A DNA stretch of 64,000 nucleotides, from NCBI GenBank assembly GCA_020633055.1, contig JACKEJ010000004.1, positions 434,001-498,000 on the forward strand, in the 5' to 3' direction. The DNA is from Sandaracinaceae bacterium. Its GTDB lineage: Bacteria; Myxococcota_A; Polyangia; Polyangiales; Houyiibacteriaceae. The notes under the pieces were generated by a model. The model was given only the letters and a program-made list of their open reading frames with translations, had not been told where the DNA came from and did not search any database. A program made the translations under genes and the position numbers. The stretch's first letter is position 1; each line of letters starts with the position of its first letter. Positions 16,866 to 25,988 of the stretch are shown here, in pieces.

Positions 16866-17825
16866 ATGAGTGACCTGATGATCGAGGCCCAAGAGCTGCA
16901 CAAGCTCTACGGGCCCCAGACCGCCCTCTCGAAGGCGAGCTTCAAGGTGCATCGCGGCGAAGTCGTCGGCCTCCTGGGCCCGAACGGCGCCGGCAAGAGC
17001 ACCACCATGAAGATCCTCACCTGCTACATCTCGCCCACCAGCGGGACGGCCACGGTGAACGGCTGCGACGTGTTCGACGACCCCGTCGGCGCGCGCCGGG
17101 CCATCGGCTACCTGCCCGAGAGCACCCCGCTCTACTACGAGATGATGGTGCTCGAGTACCTCGAGTTCATGGCCGCCATGCGCGGCTTCAAGGGCGTCGA
17201 GGGGCGCCGACGCATCAAGACCGCGGTCGAGCAGACCTCGCTGGGCGATGTGCTCGGCAAGGAGATCCGCGCGCTCTCCAAGGGCTACAAGCAGCGCGTC
17301 GGCCTGGCTCAGGCGCTCGTGCACGAGCCGCCCATCCTGATCCTGGACGAGCCGATGAGCGGCCTCGACCCCAACCAGGCGTCGGAGATCCGCGACCTCA
17401 TCAAGGAGATCGGCGAGAAGCGCACGGTCATCCTGAGCACGCACAACCTCGCCGAGGTGCAGGTCACCTGCGACCGCGTGCTCATCATCTCGGGCGGGCG
17501 CATCGTGGCGGACGACACCCCCGAGGAGCTCACGGACCGCGCGGGCAAGGCCAAGTACGTGGCCACCGTGCAGGGGAACGCCGACAGCTCCGCCGCCGCG
17601 CAGAAAGCCTTCGAGAAGGTCAAGGGCGCCTCCACCGTGCGCGCGCGCACGGGCGAGGAATCTGGCGAGCTGATCTTCGAGATCCTGCCGGAGGGCGACA
17701 AGGACCTCCGCGCGGACATCTTCAAGGCCGCCGTGGCCGCCGACCTGGTGCTACTCGGACTCGAGCACCAGGGCGAGAACCTGGAAGACATCTTCCGCGA
17801 GCTCACCCAAGTGGGAGAGGCGTGA
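16866..17825 (+). CDS. ABC transporter ATP-binding protein (Gld-type)
   Basis: A 319-residue ATPase that would power a membrane complex with the next genes. Walker A is GPNGAGKST, the signature is LSKGYKQRVGLAQAL and Walker B is ILILDEPMSGLD, in the usual order over residues 1-220. A C-terminal extension of about 100 residues (from about 220, AKYVATVQGNADSS) is typical of GldA/NatA-like exporters. I chose MSDLMIEAQELHKLYG; the second Met, four codons later, is possible. The stop is followed one base later by the permease ATG. In Flavobacteria the related GldAFG complex is needed for gliding; in proteobacteria the substrate is unknown. Confidence 0.9.
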   Translation: MSDLMIEAQELHKLYGPQTALSKASFKVHRGEVVGLLGPNGAGKSTTMKILTCYISPTSGTATVNGCDVFDDPVGARRAIGYLPESTPLYYEMMVLEYLEFMAAMRGFKGVEGRRRIKTAVEQTSLGDVLGKEIRALSKGYKQRVGLAQALVHEPPILILDEPMSGLDPNQASEIRDLIKEIGEKRTVILSTHNLAEVQVTCDRVLIISGGRIVADDTPEELTDRAGKAKYVATVQGNADSSAAAQKAFEKVKGASTVRARTGEESGELIFEILPEGDKDLRADIFKAAVAADLVLLGLEHQGENLEDIFRELTQVGEA

Positions 17826-17826
17826 C

Positions 17827-18525
17827 ATGCAGAACATCCTGACCATCGCGGGGCGGCAGTTCCGCAGCTACTGGAACGGCCCGACGGCCTACATCGTCCT
17901 CGCCCTCGTGCTCGCCGCGCTGGGCTGGTTTTTCTGGAGCCCCTTCTTCCTCATCGACCAAGCGAGCGTACGCTCCATGTTCGAGTGGCTGGGCATCCTC
18001 AGCGGCTTTGCGGCCCCCGCGCTCGCCATGGGCCTCCTGGCGGACGAGAAGCGACAGGGCACCATCGAGCTGCTCATCACGCTGCCTGTGCGTGACCACG
18101 AAGTGGTCCTCGGCAAGTTCCTGGGCGTGCTCGGCCTGTATGGCGTGCTCGCGCTGCTGACCATCCCCTACCCCATCGCCGTATCGCAGTTCGGGCCCCT
18201 CGAGGCGGGCCCCGTGGTCACCGGCTACGTCGGCATGTTGCTGCAGGGAAGCGCCATGCTCGCCATCGGCCTCATGGCCAGCAGCTTCACCGAGAACCAG
18301 GTGGTGGCCTTCTTCGTGGCGCTGACCATCACCATGATCTTCGTCCTCATCGACAAGATGCTGGTCTTCCTCCCCAGCGGGTTCCAGTGGTTCAGCTTCG
18401 GCTATCACGCGGGCCCCCTCACGCGCGGCGTCATCGACCTGCGCAACGTCGTGTTCTTCCTCTCCGTGACCGCCCTCTGTCTGGGCATCGCCTTCCGCTC
18501 CCTCGAGAGCCGCCGCTGGAGCTGA
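17827..18525 (+). CDS. ABC transporter permease (GldF-like, ABC-2 type)
   Basis: A 232-residue inner-membrane protein with six predicted spans. LLADEKRQGTIELLITLPV after the second span is the conserved ABC-2 cytoplasmic block (E-x4-GT-x-E-x-L-x3-P) that contacts the ATPase. Length and order match the GldF/NosY-like permeases. GGGAGAGG lies just upstream of the ATG at the end of the ATPase gene. The next gene begins 3 bases after its stop. It would form the channel of the complex with the preceding ATPase. Confidence 0.88.
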   Translation: MQNILTIAGRQFRSYWNGPTAYIVLALVLAALGWFFWSPFFLIDQASVRSMFEWLGILSGFAAPALAMGLLADEKRQGTIELLITLPVRDHEVVLGKFLGVLGLYGVLALLTIPYPIAVSQFGPLEAGPVVTGYVGMLLQGSAMLAIGLMASSFTENQVVAFFVALTITMIFVLIDKMLVFLPSGFQWFSFGYHAGPLTRGVIDLRNVVFFLSVTALCLGIAFRSLESRRWS

Positions 18526-18528
18526 CTC

Positions 18529-20184
18529 ATGTCCACCAACAAGCGCACGCGCGCGGCCAGTGAGTCGCTCGTCTTCCTGCTCATCGGGGCCGGCATCCTG
18601 CTCGCCCTGAACGTCCTCGGCCTGTTCACTCCGTACGGCCGCTTCGACGCCACCCGCAACCACCTGTTCAGCCTGGCACCCAGCTCCGAGCGGCTCATGA
18701 ACGAGCTGAACGAGGACATGGAGATCGTGGCTTACTTCAGCCAGGATCTGCCGCCGCAGTTCGCCTCCACGGAGCGCGAGGTGCGCGACCTGCTCGAGGA
18801 GTACGTCCAGGCCAGCAACGGGCACCTCACCGTGCGCGTGATCAACCCGGACACCGACGAGCTGAAGGCGCAGGCCGAAGAGGACGGTGTCGAGGCCGTG
18901 CAGCACCAGCTGATCGAGGCGGGCGCGCGCAGCTCGCGCCTCGGCTTCCGCGGCCTGGTCATCAAGTACCTGGGCGAGACGCGGCCCATCCCCGTCATCG
19001 CGGGGACGGACGGTCTCGAGTACGAGCTCACCATGCGCATCAAGCAGCTGGTGGGTGAGCAGCGCGTGATCGGCATCATGAGCGGCCACGGCGCGTCCAG
19101 CCTGTCCACGGACCTCGGACCGTTGCGCCAGCTGCTGCCCAACTACGAGCTGCGCGAGGTGAGCGCGGCGGAGCCCATCCCGGCCGACGTCGTCGCGATG
19201 CTGGTGGTGGCCCCGAACGAGGCCATCCCGGAGGCCGAGCTGCAGAACCTGAACGCTTTCGTCATGAACGGCGGTGGGCTCGGCATCATCGGTGGCTCCG
19301 TCAAGCTGAACCTCGAGCAGCAGCAGGGCCCGCCCAGCGCCGAGCTGGTGGACACCGGGCTGAACACCCTGCTCGAGCGCTGGGGTGTGCGCCTGGAGCA
19401 GAACCTGGTGGCGGACCCGCAGTGCGAGCTGCTGCCGATGGGGGGCATGGCCGTGCCCTACCCCTTCTTCCCGCGCGCGGTGTTGGACGCCGAGCAGCAG
19501 GAGCATCCGTCGGCGTTCGGTCTGGCCACGGTGACGATGCCGTTCAGCGCGTCGGTCAGCGTCCTCGACGAGTCGCCGGCCGACGTGCGCATCCTGCCCG
19601 TCATCTCCTCGTCCGAGGGCGCGTGGGTGGTCAACGACAGCAACATCGCCATCATGCCGCGTGACCCGACCGAGTGGCATCGCACGGGCCGCGTAGGCAC
19701 GCGCGGAATGGCCGTGGCCATCCAGGGTCCGCTGCCCAGCGCCTTCCCCGACGCCGGTGGAGACACCCCCGCGCGCGCGGCGAGCGACGTGCGCGTGCTC
19801 GTCGTGGGCAGCAGCGCGCTGTTCCTGCAGGCCGGTCAGGGTCAGATGACCGACACGCTGGTCTTCGCCCTCAACAGCGTGGACTGGCTCGCGGCCGAGG
19901 AAGACCTCATCGCCATCCGCACCAAGAGCGTGGCCGAGCCCGGGCTCGACCAGCCCGCCAGCCTGCGCGCCGCCGAGCAGCGCGCCCAGACCGCGCGCGA
20001 GAACGAGGACCGCGACGAGTTCGCCGCGGCGCTCGAGGAGCGACAGGCCGCCGAGGACGCGTACAAGCGCTCGCAGCAGGTCACGCAGTGGGCGCTCACG
20101 CTCGGGCTGCCCCTCTTGCTCGCGCTCTTCGGGGTGATCCGCTGGCGTCAGCGCATCGCCAAGAAGAACAACATCAAGCTCTGA
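18529..20184 (+). CDS. GldG-like ABC-associated membrane protein
   Basis: A 551-residue protein anchored by an N-terminal segment (about 13-35) and a C-terminal one (about 520-540, WALTLGLPLLLALFGVI), with a large extracytoplasmic region between. The segment FDATRNHLFSLAPSSERLM and the later IIGGSVKL and NSVDWLAAEEDLIAIRTK are characteristic of the GldG / ABC-type uncharacterised transport auxiliary family. It sits between the permease and a DUF4340 gene, the usual order in delta-proteobacteria. A scaffold or substrate-handling role on the outer face is assumed, not known. Confidence 0.85.
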   Translation: MSTNKRTRAASESLVFLLIGAGILLALNVLGLFTPYGRFDATRNHLFSLAPSSERLMNELNEDMEIVAYFSQDLPPQFASTEREVRDLLEEYVQASNGHLTVRVINPDTDELKAQAEEDGVEAVQHQLIEAGARSSRLGFRGLVIKYLGETRPIPVIAGTDGLEYELTMRIKQLVGEQRVIGIMSGHGASSLSTDLGPLRQLLPNYELREVSAAEPIPADVVAMLVVAPNEAIPEAELQNLNAFVMNGGGLGIIGGSVKLNLEQQQGPPSAELVDTGLNTLLERWGVRLEQNLVADPQCELLPMGGMAVPYPFFPRAVLDAEQQEHPSAFGLATVTMPFSASVSVLDESPADVRILPVISSSEGAWVVNDSNIAIMPRDPTEWHRTGRVGTRGMAVAIQGPLPSAFPDAGGDTPARAASDVRVLVVGSSALFLQAGQGQMTDTLVFALNSVDWLAAEEDLIAIRTKSVAEPGLDQPASLRAAEQRAQTARENEDRDEFAAALEERQAAEDAYKRSQQVTQWALTLGLPLLLALFGVIRWRQRIAKKNNIKL

Positions 20185-20191
20185 GAGAACG

Positions 20192-21403
20192 ATGCAGAAC
20201 AAGAAGCTCCTCATCGCGGGCGGCGTGTTGGTCGCCTTGATCGGCCTCGTGGCCTTCATGGCCAACCGCCGCAGCAGCAACGACGCAGGCGGCGGCAGCA
20301 GCGCCGACGGCGGCGCGAGCCTGCCGGACATCACGGGCAGCGAGATCACCTCGCTCACCATCCACCGGCCCAACGCCGAGGCCATCACGCTCACGCGCGA
20401 CGGAGAGACCTGGCGTGTCACGGCGCCCATCGAGGCGGACGCGGACGACAACATCCTGCGCACGGCCATCGAAAAGCTGGACGAGCTGGAAGCGGACTCG
20501 GTGGTGGCGCGCAACCCCGAGAACCACACGCGCCTCGAGGTGGACGACGAGCACGGCGTCCGCGTGACGGTGCGCGCCGGCGACGCCGAGGTGGCGGACC
20601 TGATCCTGGGCGCCACGCGGGGCGGCGGCACCATGGTGCGCGTAGCAGGGCAGGACGTCGTGGTCAGCGCGCGTGGCTCGCTGCGCTTCGCGTTCGACCG
20701 TGAGCTGAGCGCGTTCCGCAACAAGCGCATCGTGGACGTGGCCCCCGAGCGCGTCGTCGGCCTGCGCTATCAAGTGGGCGAGCGCGCGCTCGCCTTCGCG
20801 CGCGGCAGCGACGACGAGTGGGCCCTGTCCGAGGGCGAGCCCATCGAGCGCTTCGGTGCGCAGCGGGTCCAGGCCGTGGCCGCGACCCTGGCACGCATGC
20901 GCGCCACCGAGTTCGCCGCAGCGGACGTGACCGAGGGCGCAGCCGGGCTCGAGACGCCAGCGGCCGTCGTGACGCTCACCATCGGACCCGAGCCCGCTGC
21001 CCCCGAAGCCACGGAAGGCGACGCTGCGGAGACCGCCGATGGCGGCGTGGCCGAAGCCGACGCACCCGCCGAGCCTGCCGCGCCGGCCGCTCCCGTTCCG
21101 ACGGAAACGCTGGTGCTGGAGCTCGGCGGCGACGCGCCGAGTGACGGTCAGATCTACGTGCGTCTGCGCGGCAACCCGACCATCTACACCATCTCGCGCT
21201 ACAGCGCGGACCGCCTGCGCGGCGAGCCCAGCCTGTTCCAGGACCCCGAGCCTGGCGCGGAAGGTGCGGAGGACGCGGCGGGCCTCGACGCCCCCCCAGG
21301 CCTCGAGGGTATGGGCGGACCCGGCGGCCAGCAGATCCCCGAGGAGCTGATGCGCCAGATCCAGGAGCAGATGCAGCGTCAGGGCCTCGGCGGCGCTCAC
21401 TGA
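20192..21403 (+). CDS. DUF4340 protein, exported and anchored
   Basis: A 403-residue protein with one N-terminal membrane anchor (about 4-24, LLIAGGVLVALIGLVAFM) and repeated DUF4340-type beta-rich segments (EITSLTIHRPNAEAITLTRDGETWRV; VVARNPENHTRLEV). A Glu/Ala/Pro linker lies around 265-300, and the C-terminus is Gln/Met/Gly-rich (PEELMRQIQEQMQRQ). It starts 7 bases after the GldG-like gene and ends the operon; three hairpins follow. DUF4340 proteins regularly accompany Gld-type ABC genes, so it is likely a periplasmic subunit. Its function is unknown. Confidence 0.85.
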   Translation: MQNKKLLIAGGVLVALIGLVAFMANRRSSNDAGGGSSADGGASLPDITGSEITSLTIHRPNAEAITLTRDGETWRVTAPIEADADDNILRTAIEKLDELEADSVVARNPENHTRLEVDDEHGVRVTVRAGDAEVADLILGATRGGGTMVRVAGQDVVVSARGSLRFAFDRELSAFRNKRIVDVAPERVVGLRYQVGERALAFARGSDDEWALSEGEPIERFGAQRVQAVAATLARMRATEFAAADVTEGAAGLETPAAVVTLTIGPEPAAPEATEGDAAETADGGVAEADAPAEPAAPAAPVPTETLVLELGGDAPSDGQIYVRLRGNPTIYTISRYSADRLRGEPSLFQDPEPGAEGAEDAAGLDAPPGLEGMGGPGGQQIPEELMRQIQEQMQRQGLGGAH

Positions 21404-21421
21404 GCCGGATGGCATCGGGAT

Positions 21422-21443
21422 GCACCAGGCCGAAGCCTGGTGC
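21422..21443. terminator. Perfect 9-bp hairpin with CGAA loop
   Basis: GCACCAGGC and GCCTGGTGC enclose CGAA, 18 bases after the DUF4340 stop. It likely ends the ABC operon transcript. The same core recurs in the third hairpin at 21549-21576, so it may also be a repeated palindrome. There is no T tract. Confidence 0.55.
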
Positions 21444-21502
21444 GTAGCTGCAGGGCCCTCTGAGAGTCCGCGCACCGGCCTTCCATGGCACGCGACCACG
21501 CA

Positions 21503-21526
21503 GTCCGCCCCCGCCGTGGGGCGGAC
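21503..21526. terminator. Perfect 9-bp GC hairpin between convergent genes
   Basis: GTCCGCCCC (21503-21511) pairs with GGGGCGGAC (21518-21526) across a six-base loop. It is the middle of three hairpins separating the ABC operon from the convergent RRM gene and could act in either direction. Confidence 0.5.
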
Positions 21527-21548
21527 TTGCAGGTCACGCTGCAGCCCC

Positions 21549-21576
21549 GGGGCACCTGGCTTCAGCCTGGTGCCCC
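21549..21576. terminator. Long hairpin related to the one at 21422
   Basis: GGGGCACCTGGC and GCCTGGTGCCCC pair at 11 of 12 positions around TTCA. Its minus-strand reading contains GCACCAGGC-TGAA-GCC, nearly the same as the hairpin at 21422. It lies 23 bases beyond the stop of the minus-strand RRM gene and is its likely terminator. Confidence 0.55.
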
Positions 21577-21598
21577 CATCTTCACCGACCGCCCCAGC

Positions 21599-22285
21599 TC
21601 ACTCGTCGTCGTCGTCGTCCGCTTCCCAGCCACGGCCGCCGCGCCACTTGTTGTTGGGGCGACGCTCTTCGTCACGCTCCCCGCGACGCGGCGCGGGGCG
21701 CGTCTCGTCGCGCCGCTTGGGCGCGTGCTTCTCGCGACGCTTGCGCGACTGCGCGTCGCCATCTGGACCGGCGGCCGCATCGGGCGGAGGTCCTTCGCGA
21801 TAGGGACGCGGCGGAGGACCAGAGTCTCGATCCATCGGGGGACGCCGCGCTGCCGGACCGGGAGACCCAGCGTAGCCACCTGGGCCCGAGCGCTCGCCGC
21901 CTCCCATACGGTCTCCGCCACCACCTTGATAGCCACCGGGCCCACGCGGACGGTCGCCGTAGCTCGGACGCGGCCCATCGCCGCCTGGGCCAGGTCGCGG
22001 CCCGCGCGGCCCACCACCGGGGCCACCTGGACGCGGCCGTTCGACGGCCTCCGTGACGGTCACCCGACGACCGTCCAAGTCGCGCTCGTGGTTGGCGGCG
22101 ATGATGGCTTCGAGGTCCTCCGTGTCGTCGAAGTCGACGAACGCGAAGCCGCGTGACCGTCCGGTCTCGCGGTCCAACACCACGGTGGCCTTTCGCACCT
22201 CGTGCCCCTTGGCCTCGAAGTGTGCCCTGAGTGAATCGTCAGTCGTCGAGTACGCCAGGTTCCCGACGAAGATTCTCTTGCCCAC
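21599..22285 (-). CDS. RRM RNA-binding protein with Gly/Pro/Arg-rich tail
   Basis: A 228-residue protein. One RNA recognition motif spans about 1-80, with RNP2 IFVGNL (5-10) and RNP1 RGFAFVDF (about 45-52). The remaining 145 residues are Gly, Pro, Arg and Asp-rich, probably disordered, ending in an acidic DDDDE run. Short bacterial RRM proteins of this type occur in cyanobacteria and myxobacteria and are often cold-responsive, binding single-stranded RNA. The start is GTG, preceded at 9 bases by TAGGAGA. It follows recQ by 86 bases and has its own candidate promoter. The tail is unusually long. Confidence 0.88.
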   Translation of the reverse strand: MGKRIFVGNLAYSTTDDSLRAHFEAKGHEVRKATVVLDRETGRSRGFAFVDFDDTEDLEAIIAANHERDLDGRRVTVTEAVERPRPGGPGGGPRGPRPGPGGDGPRPSYGDRPRGPGGYQGGGGDRMGGGERSGPGGYAGSPGPAARRPPMDRDSGPPPRPYREGPPPDAAAGPDGDAQSRKRREKHAPKRRDETRPAPRRGERDEERRPNNKWRGGRGWEADDDDDE

Positions 22286-22350
22286 GAACGTTGTCTCCTA
22301 CCAATGCGAACTTGCATGCGCGCGCGTACGTCGCGCCACCACGAAACCTG

Positions 22351-22380
22351 ATTCTACGTGCGAAGCGGGCACTACGACAA
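22351..22380 (-). promoter_or_regulatory. Sigma70-like promoter for the RRM gene
   Basis: Read on the minus strand: TTGTCG (22380-22375), an 18-base spacer and TAGAAT (22356-22351), matching at 4 and 5 of 6 positions. It overlaps the 3' end of recQ and predicts a leader of about 60 bases, long enough for post-transcriptional control. Found by eye. Confidence 0.42.
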
Positions 22381-24297
22381 GCCGACACTACGCTCGATGA
22401 CCGCGATCAAGCGCGCACCATACGCCTCGATGCGCGCGGGACCCATGCCGTGAACGCCCGCCAAGCCGCCGTCCGTGGTGGGTCGCTGCACGGCGAGACC
22501 GAGCAACGTGCGGTCGTGACAGATGACGTACGGGGGCACGCTGCGCTCTCGCGCGAGCGCGGTGCGCTCTTCACGCAGGGCCATGAACAGCTCACGCGAG
22601 GTGTCGTCGAGCGCGTCGAGATCGACCGCGCTGCTGGCCTTGCTCGCAGGCGCACCGTCACGTCCACCGCGCTTGCGCGACGTGTGGCGCCCGGCGCTCG
22701 CCGAAGGCAGCAGCACGTCGGCCGGCAGCTCGCCCTTCATCACGCTCACGCCGCGCGGAGTGAGCACCAGCAGCGGATATTCGTCGCTCGTGAGGTCCAC
22801 CAGCGCCGCCGTCACCAGGCGCCGCAAGAGCGCGATGGTCCACTCGAGCCCCTCGTCGCGAAACAGCCCGAACGTGGACAGGGACTCGAACCCCCACCTC
22901 TTGCTCTTGACGCTGCTCTTTCCCGCGAGCATCTCGGCGACGGCGCGCAGTCCCACGCTGCCACGGGCGCGGGCGACACCGCTGAGCGCCTGCCGCACCT
23001 TCAGGCGCGCGCCCTCGAGATCCTCGACCGACTGCCCAGACGCCACGCCCTCGCGCGCCTCGAGCGCGCTGCACACGTCGCAGTGACCGCACCCGCCCAG
23101 CGTCTCTTGGTCGTCGCCGAAGTAGCGCAAGATGAAGTCGTGGCGGCAGCTGCCTGCCTCCACGTAGCGCATGAGGTCCAGGAACAGCCCCCACTGCCGC
23201 GCGGCGAGCTCCGCGCCCGAGCCGCGCATGTCGATCAAACGCTTGCGGAGCCCCATGTCGCTCGCGCTCGCCAGGAGCACGCCCTCGGCCGGCGCGCCGT
23301 CGCGCCCCGCGCGCCCCACCTCCTGGTAGTAGGCTTCGATCGATCCCGGCGCCTGCAGGTGCACCACCACGCGGATGTCGGCGCGGTCGATGCCCATGCC
23401 GAACGCGTTGGTGGCGGCCACCACGTGCAGCGCGCCGCTCGCGAAGCGGGCGTTCACGTCCGCGCGCTCCTCGGGGCCCATGCCCGCGTGATAGACCCCG
23501 GCGCGGAAGCCCGCCTCGGTCAGCGTCTCCCCCATCGCCTCCGCGTTCTTGCGCGTGGCCGCGTACACGATGGCGCCACCCGCCGGCGCGCTCGTGCTCC
23601 CGAGCACCTCGCGCAGGATGGACACCGTCGCCCGCCGGCGCGCCTTCTGCCCGTCGATCTCCTCGCAGGACAGGTGCAGGTTGGGGCGCGCGAAGCCGCG
23701 CAGCACCACGCGTGTGTCCCGCTCATCGAGCACCAGGCGCGCCAGGATCTCGTCGCGCACCGCAGGCGTGGCGGTGGCCGTGCAGGCCAGGACGTGAGGT
23801 GGATCCAACACGCGCAGCACCTCGCCCAGACGCAGGTACTCGGGGCGGAAGTCGTGCCCCCACTGTGCGATGCAGTGCGCCTCGTCGATGGCCACGAACG
23901 GCGGACGCAGCGCGCGCACCATCTCGAGCGTGTAGCGGTTGCTGAGGCGCTCGGGGGCCACGTACACCAAGTCGTACTCTCCGCGCCCCACGGCGGCCTC
24001 GCGCTCCTTCAGCTCTTCGAACGGCAGCGTGGACGCCAGGAAGGTGGCCCGTACGCCGCGCGCCCGCAGCGCCCGCACCTGATCCTCCATCAGCGCGATC
24101 AGCGGGGACACGACCAGCGTGGTCCCCTCGAGCTCCGTCGCGGGGTACTGGTAGCACAGCGACTTGCCGCCGCCGGTGGGCGCCACCACCAGCACCCTGC
24201 GCGGCCCGCTCAGCAGCGCGTCGATGGCCTCGCGCTGCCACGCGTGGAAGCTGGGCAGGCCGAAGCGTTGCTGCAGCCGCTGGTCGCTGGCGGACAT
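22372..24297 (-). CDS. recQ: ATP-dependent DNA helicase RecQ
   Basis: A 641-residue 3'-5' helicase for recombination and fork repair. Walker A TGGGKS (41-46), DEAH at 138-141 within IDEAHCIAQWGHDFRPEY, TATATP, and motif VI QEVGRAGRDG are all present. The zinc site is C-x16-C-x2-C-x2-C like (SCRHDF...GGCGHCDVC), followed by the winged-helix part. A C-terminal HRDC domain covers about 560-635 (HGMGPARIEAYG). The start MSASDQ at 24297 fits family length; a longer upstream frame only reads into lnt. It lies 26 bases after lnt in the same direction. Confidence 0.95.
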   Translation of the reverse strand: MSASDQRLQQRFGLPSFHAWQREAIDALLSGPRRVLVVAPTGGGKSLCYQYPATELEGTTLVVSPLIALMEDQVRALRARGVRATFLASTLPFEELKEREAAVGRGEYDLVYVAPERLSNRYTLEMVRALRPPFVAIDEAHCIAQWGHDFRPEYLRLGEVLRVLDPPHVLACTATATPAVRDEILARLVLDERDTRVVLRGFARPNLHLSCEEIDGQKARRRATVSILREVLGSTSAPAGGAIVYAATRKNAEAMGETLTEAGFRAGVYHAGMGPEERADVNARFASGALHVVAATNAFGMGIDRADIRVVVHLQAPGSIEAYYQEVGRAGRDGAPAEGVLLASASDMGLRKRLIDMRGSGAELAARQWGLFLDLMRYVEAGSCRHDFILRYFGDDQETLGGCGHCDVCSALEAREGVASGQSVEDLEGARLKVRQALSGVARARGSVGLRAVAEMLAGKSSVKSKRWGFESLSTFGLFRDEGLEWTIALLRRLVTAALVDLTSDEYPLLVLTPRGVSVMKGELPADVLLPSASAGRHTSRKRGGRDGAPASKASSAVDLDALDDTSRELFMALREERTALARERSVPPYVICHDRTLLGLAVQRPTTDGGLAGVHGMGPARIEAYGARLIAVIERSVGLS

Positions 24298-24323
24298 GGA
24301 CTCCGTTCCTACCGCGACCGCGC

Positions 24324-25970
24324 TCACGCGCCAACCACGGGAGCGGTTCCAGCGGCCCGGCGACGACGCACGAGCATGACCAGCGCGAGCAGCGTGGACA
24401 CCCACGCGGGCCAGTCGCCGAGCGTCTCGTACAGCGTGGGCTGGTCCATGCGCGGCACCGTCGCGTGCAGCTGCTCGCCCGTGAACAGCCCCCCCGACGT
24501 GATGATGCGCCCGACGGGGTCGATGAACGCGCTCACGCCGCTGTTGGTGGAGCGCACCAGCGCGCGGTGGTGCTCGACGGCGCGAAAGCGCGCCATGGCC
24601 AGGTGGATGTGCGGCTCCTGGCTCATGCCGAACCACGCGTCGTTGGTGATGTTGACGAGCAGGTGCGGCTGCGCCTCGGACACGGCGTAGCGCGTGAAGC
24701 CGGGCAGCACGTCCTCGTAACAGATCAGCGCCGTGATGCGCGTGTCCGACGACTCCCCGGGCAGCACCAGCGGCCGCACGTGCGTCCCCGGCGTGAGGTT
24801 GCCCGTGCGCGGCGACAGCTCGTACAGCTGCGGGAACACGTCGCCCAGCGGCAGGTACTCGCCGAACGCCAGCAGGTACGTCTTGTCGTACGTCCCCAGC
24901 GTGCGCGCCTCGGCGTCGATCAGGTAGGCGGTGTTGAAGTATTGGCGCTCACCGCTCTCGTCGTACTCGCGCCGCAGCCCCCCGAAGAGCAGCGGCGTGG
25001 TGATGTCGCGGAGCACGCGACCGAGGTCGGCGTTCGCAGGCAGCGTCCAGAGGTACGCAGACTCGGGCCACACGATCAGGTCCAGCGGGTCACCGAGGGC
25101 GCGCTGGGCGCTCTCGAGCGCGCGCGACCCCTCGAGGTGCAGGCGATGACCCCGCGCCGGATAGAGGTGCTTCTCGAACACGCCCATCGCGGCCTGCACG
25201 ATGCCCACGTGCAGCGTCTCCGCGCGGGCTGCGCGCGCGTCCACCTCGTGTACTCGGTAGGCCCCATAGGCCGCGCTCAGCCCGACCAGGCCCACGCTCG
25301 CGAGCAGCGGTCCGAGCGCCGCGCGGGGCACGGGGGCGCGTTCGACGCGCGCGCGAACCAGCGGGAACAGCGCGGCCTGCACCAGCAGCGCCAGGGCGCC
25401 CACCAGCCCCGGGCCTCCCAGATCGGCCGCCTGCATGAGCCAAGTCTGGTCGAAGAAGGCGTAGCCGAAGTGGCTGGGAAACAGCGTGGGGAACCACTGT
25501 TCGAGCGCCAGGATGAAGGCCACCGCCGCCCACGCGATGGGGTAGCCGTTGCGCTTGGCGCGCCACAGCCCGAGCGCCAAGACGAGCTGCAGCAGCCCGA
25601 GGTAGGCCCAGAAGAACGAGGCCAGCAGGGAGGCGATGCCGAGGTTGAAGCCGCTGAAGACCTCCAGCATCTTCGCCATCCAGTGGTAGCCCCCCGCATA
25701 GGCCACGAAGCCGTGCGTGAAGCCCACGGCCGCCGCGCGGCGCGCGGTGCGGACGCTGGGGTGCGACAGGGCGAAGAACAGCGGCAGGAAGCACACGAAG
25801 GCCAGCGGCCAGATGCCGAAGCCGCAGAACGAGAGGAAGTGCAGCGTGCCCGAGAGCGCGGCCAGAGCGAAGGGCACGTAGCCGCGGCTGGTCGGGGTCT
25901 CAGGCGGCGCGGCCGCACCCTCCCGCGTGGGCGGGGCGCCCTCGTCGGACGACGTCGTCGGGTCAGTCAT
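24324..25970 (-). CDS. lnt: Apolipoprotein N-acyltransferase
   Basis: Inner-membrane enzyme that adds the third acyl chain to the N-terminal Cys of lipoproteins, the last maturation step. It has 548 residues with about seven spans (35-215 and one C-terminal) and a periplasmic nitrilase domain (about 245-500). The catalytic triad is visible: Glu in WPESAY, Lys in DKTYLLAFGEYLP and Cys in ALICYEDVLP. The N-terminus has a disordered Thr/Pro/Glu-rich leader of about 28 residues. Several putative lipoproteins in this window (12142-16098, 11263-11910, 43233-44321) would be substrates. It follows a single-domain response regulator gene by 18 bases. Confidence 0.95.
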   Translation of the reverse strand: MTDPTTSSDEGAPPTREGAAAPPETPTSRGYVPFALAALSGTLHFLSFCGFGIWPLAFVCFLPLFFALSHPSVRTARRAAAVGFTHGFVAYAGGYHWMAKMLEVFSGFNLGIASLLASFFWAYLGLLQLVLALGLWRAKRNGYPIAWAAVAFILALEQWFPTLFPSHFGYAFFDQTWLMQAADLGGPGLVGALALLVQAALFPLVRARVERAPVPRAALGPLLASVGLVGLSAAYGAYRVHEVDARAARAETLHVGIVQAAMGVFEKHLYPARGHRLHLEGSRALESAQRALGDPLDLIVWPESAYLWTLPANADLGRVLRDITTPLLFGGLRREYDESGERQYFNTAYLIDAEARTLGTYDKTYLLAFGEYLPLGDVFPQLYELSPRTGNLTPGTHVRPLVLPGESSDTRITALICYEDVLPGFTRYAVSEAQPHLLVNITNDAWFGMSQEPHIHLAMARFRAVEHHRALVRSTNSGVSAFIDPVGRIITSGGLFTGEQLHATVPRMDQPTLYETLGDWPAWVSTLLALVMLVRRRRAAGTAPVVGA

Positions 25971-25988
25971 GCGCGGGAGCTGCCTCGG

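Noticed and set aside
17803..20730. 975-residue minus-strand frame over the ABC operon
   Set aside because: His/Gln/Arg-rich composition typical of an antisense shadow in GC-rich DNA, with no recognisable motif.
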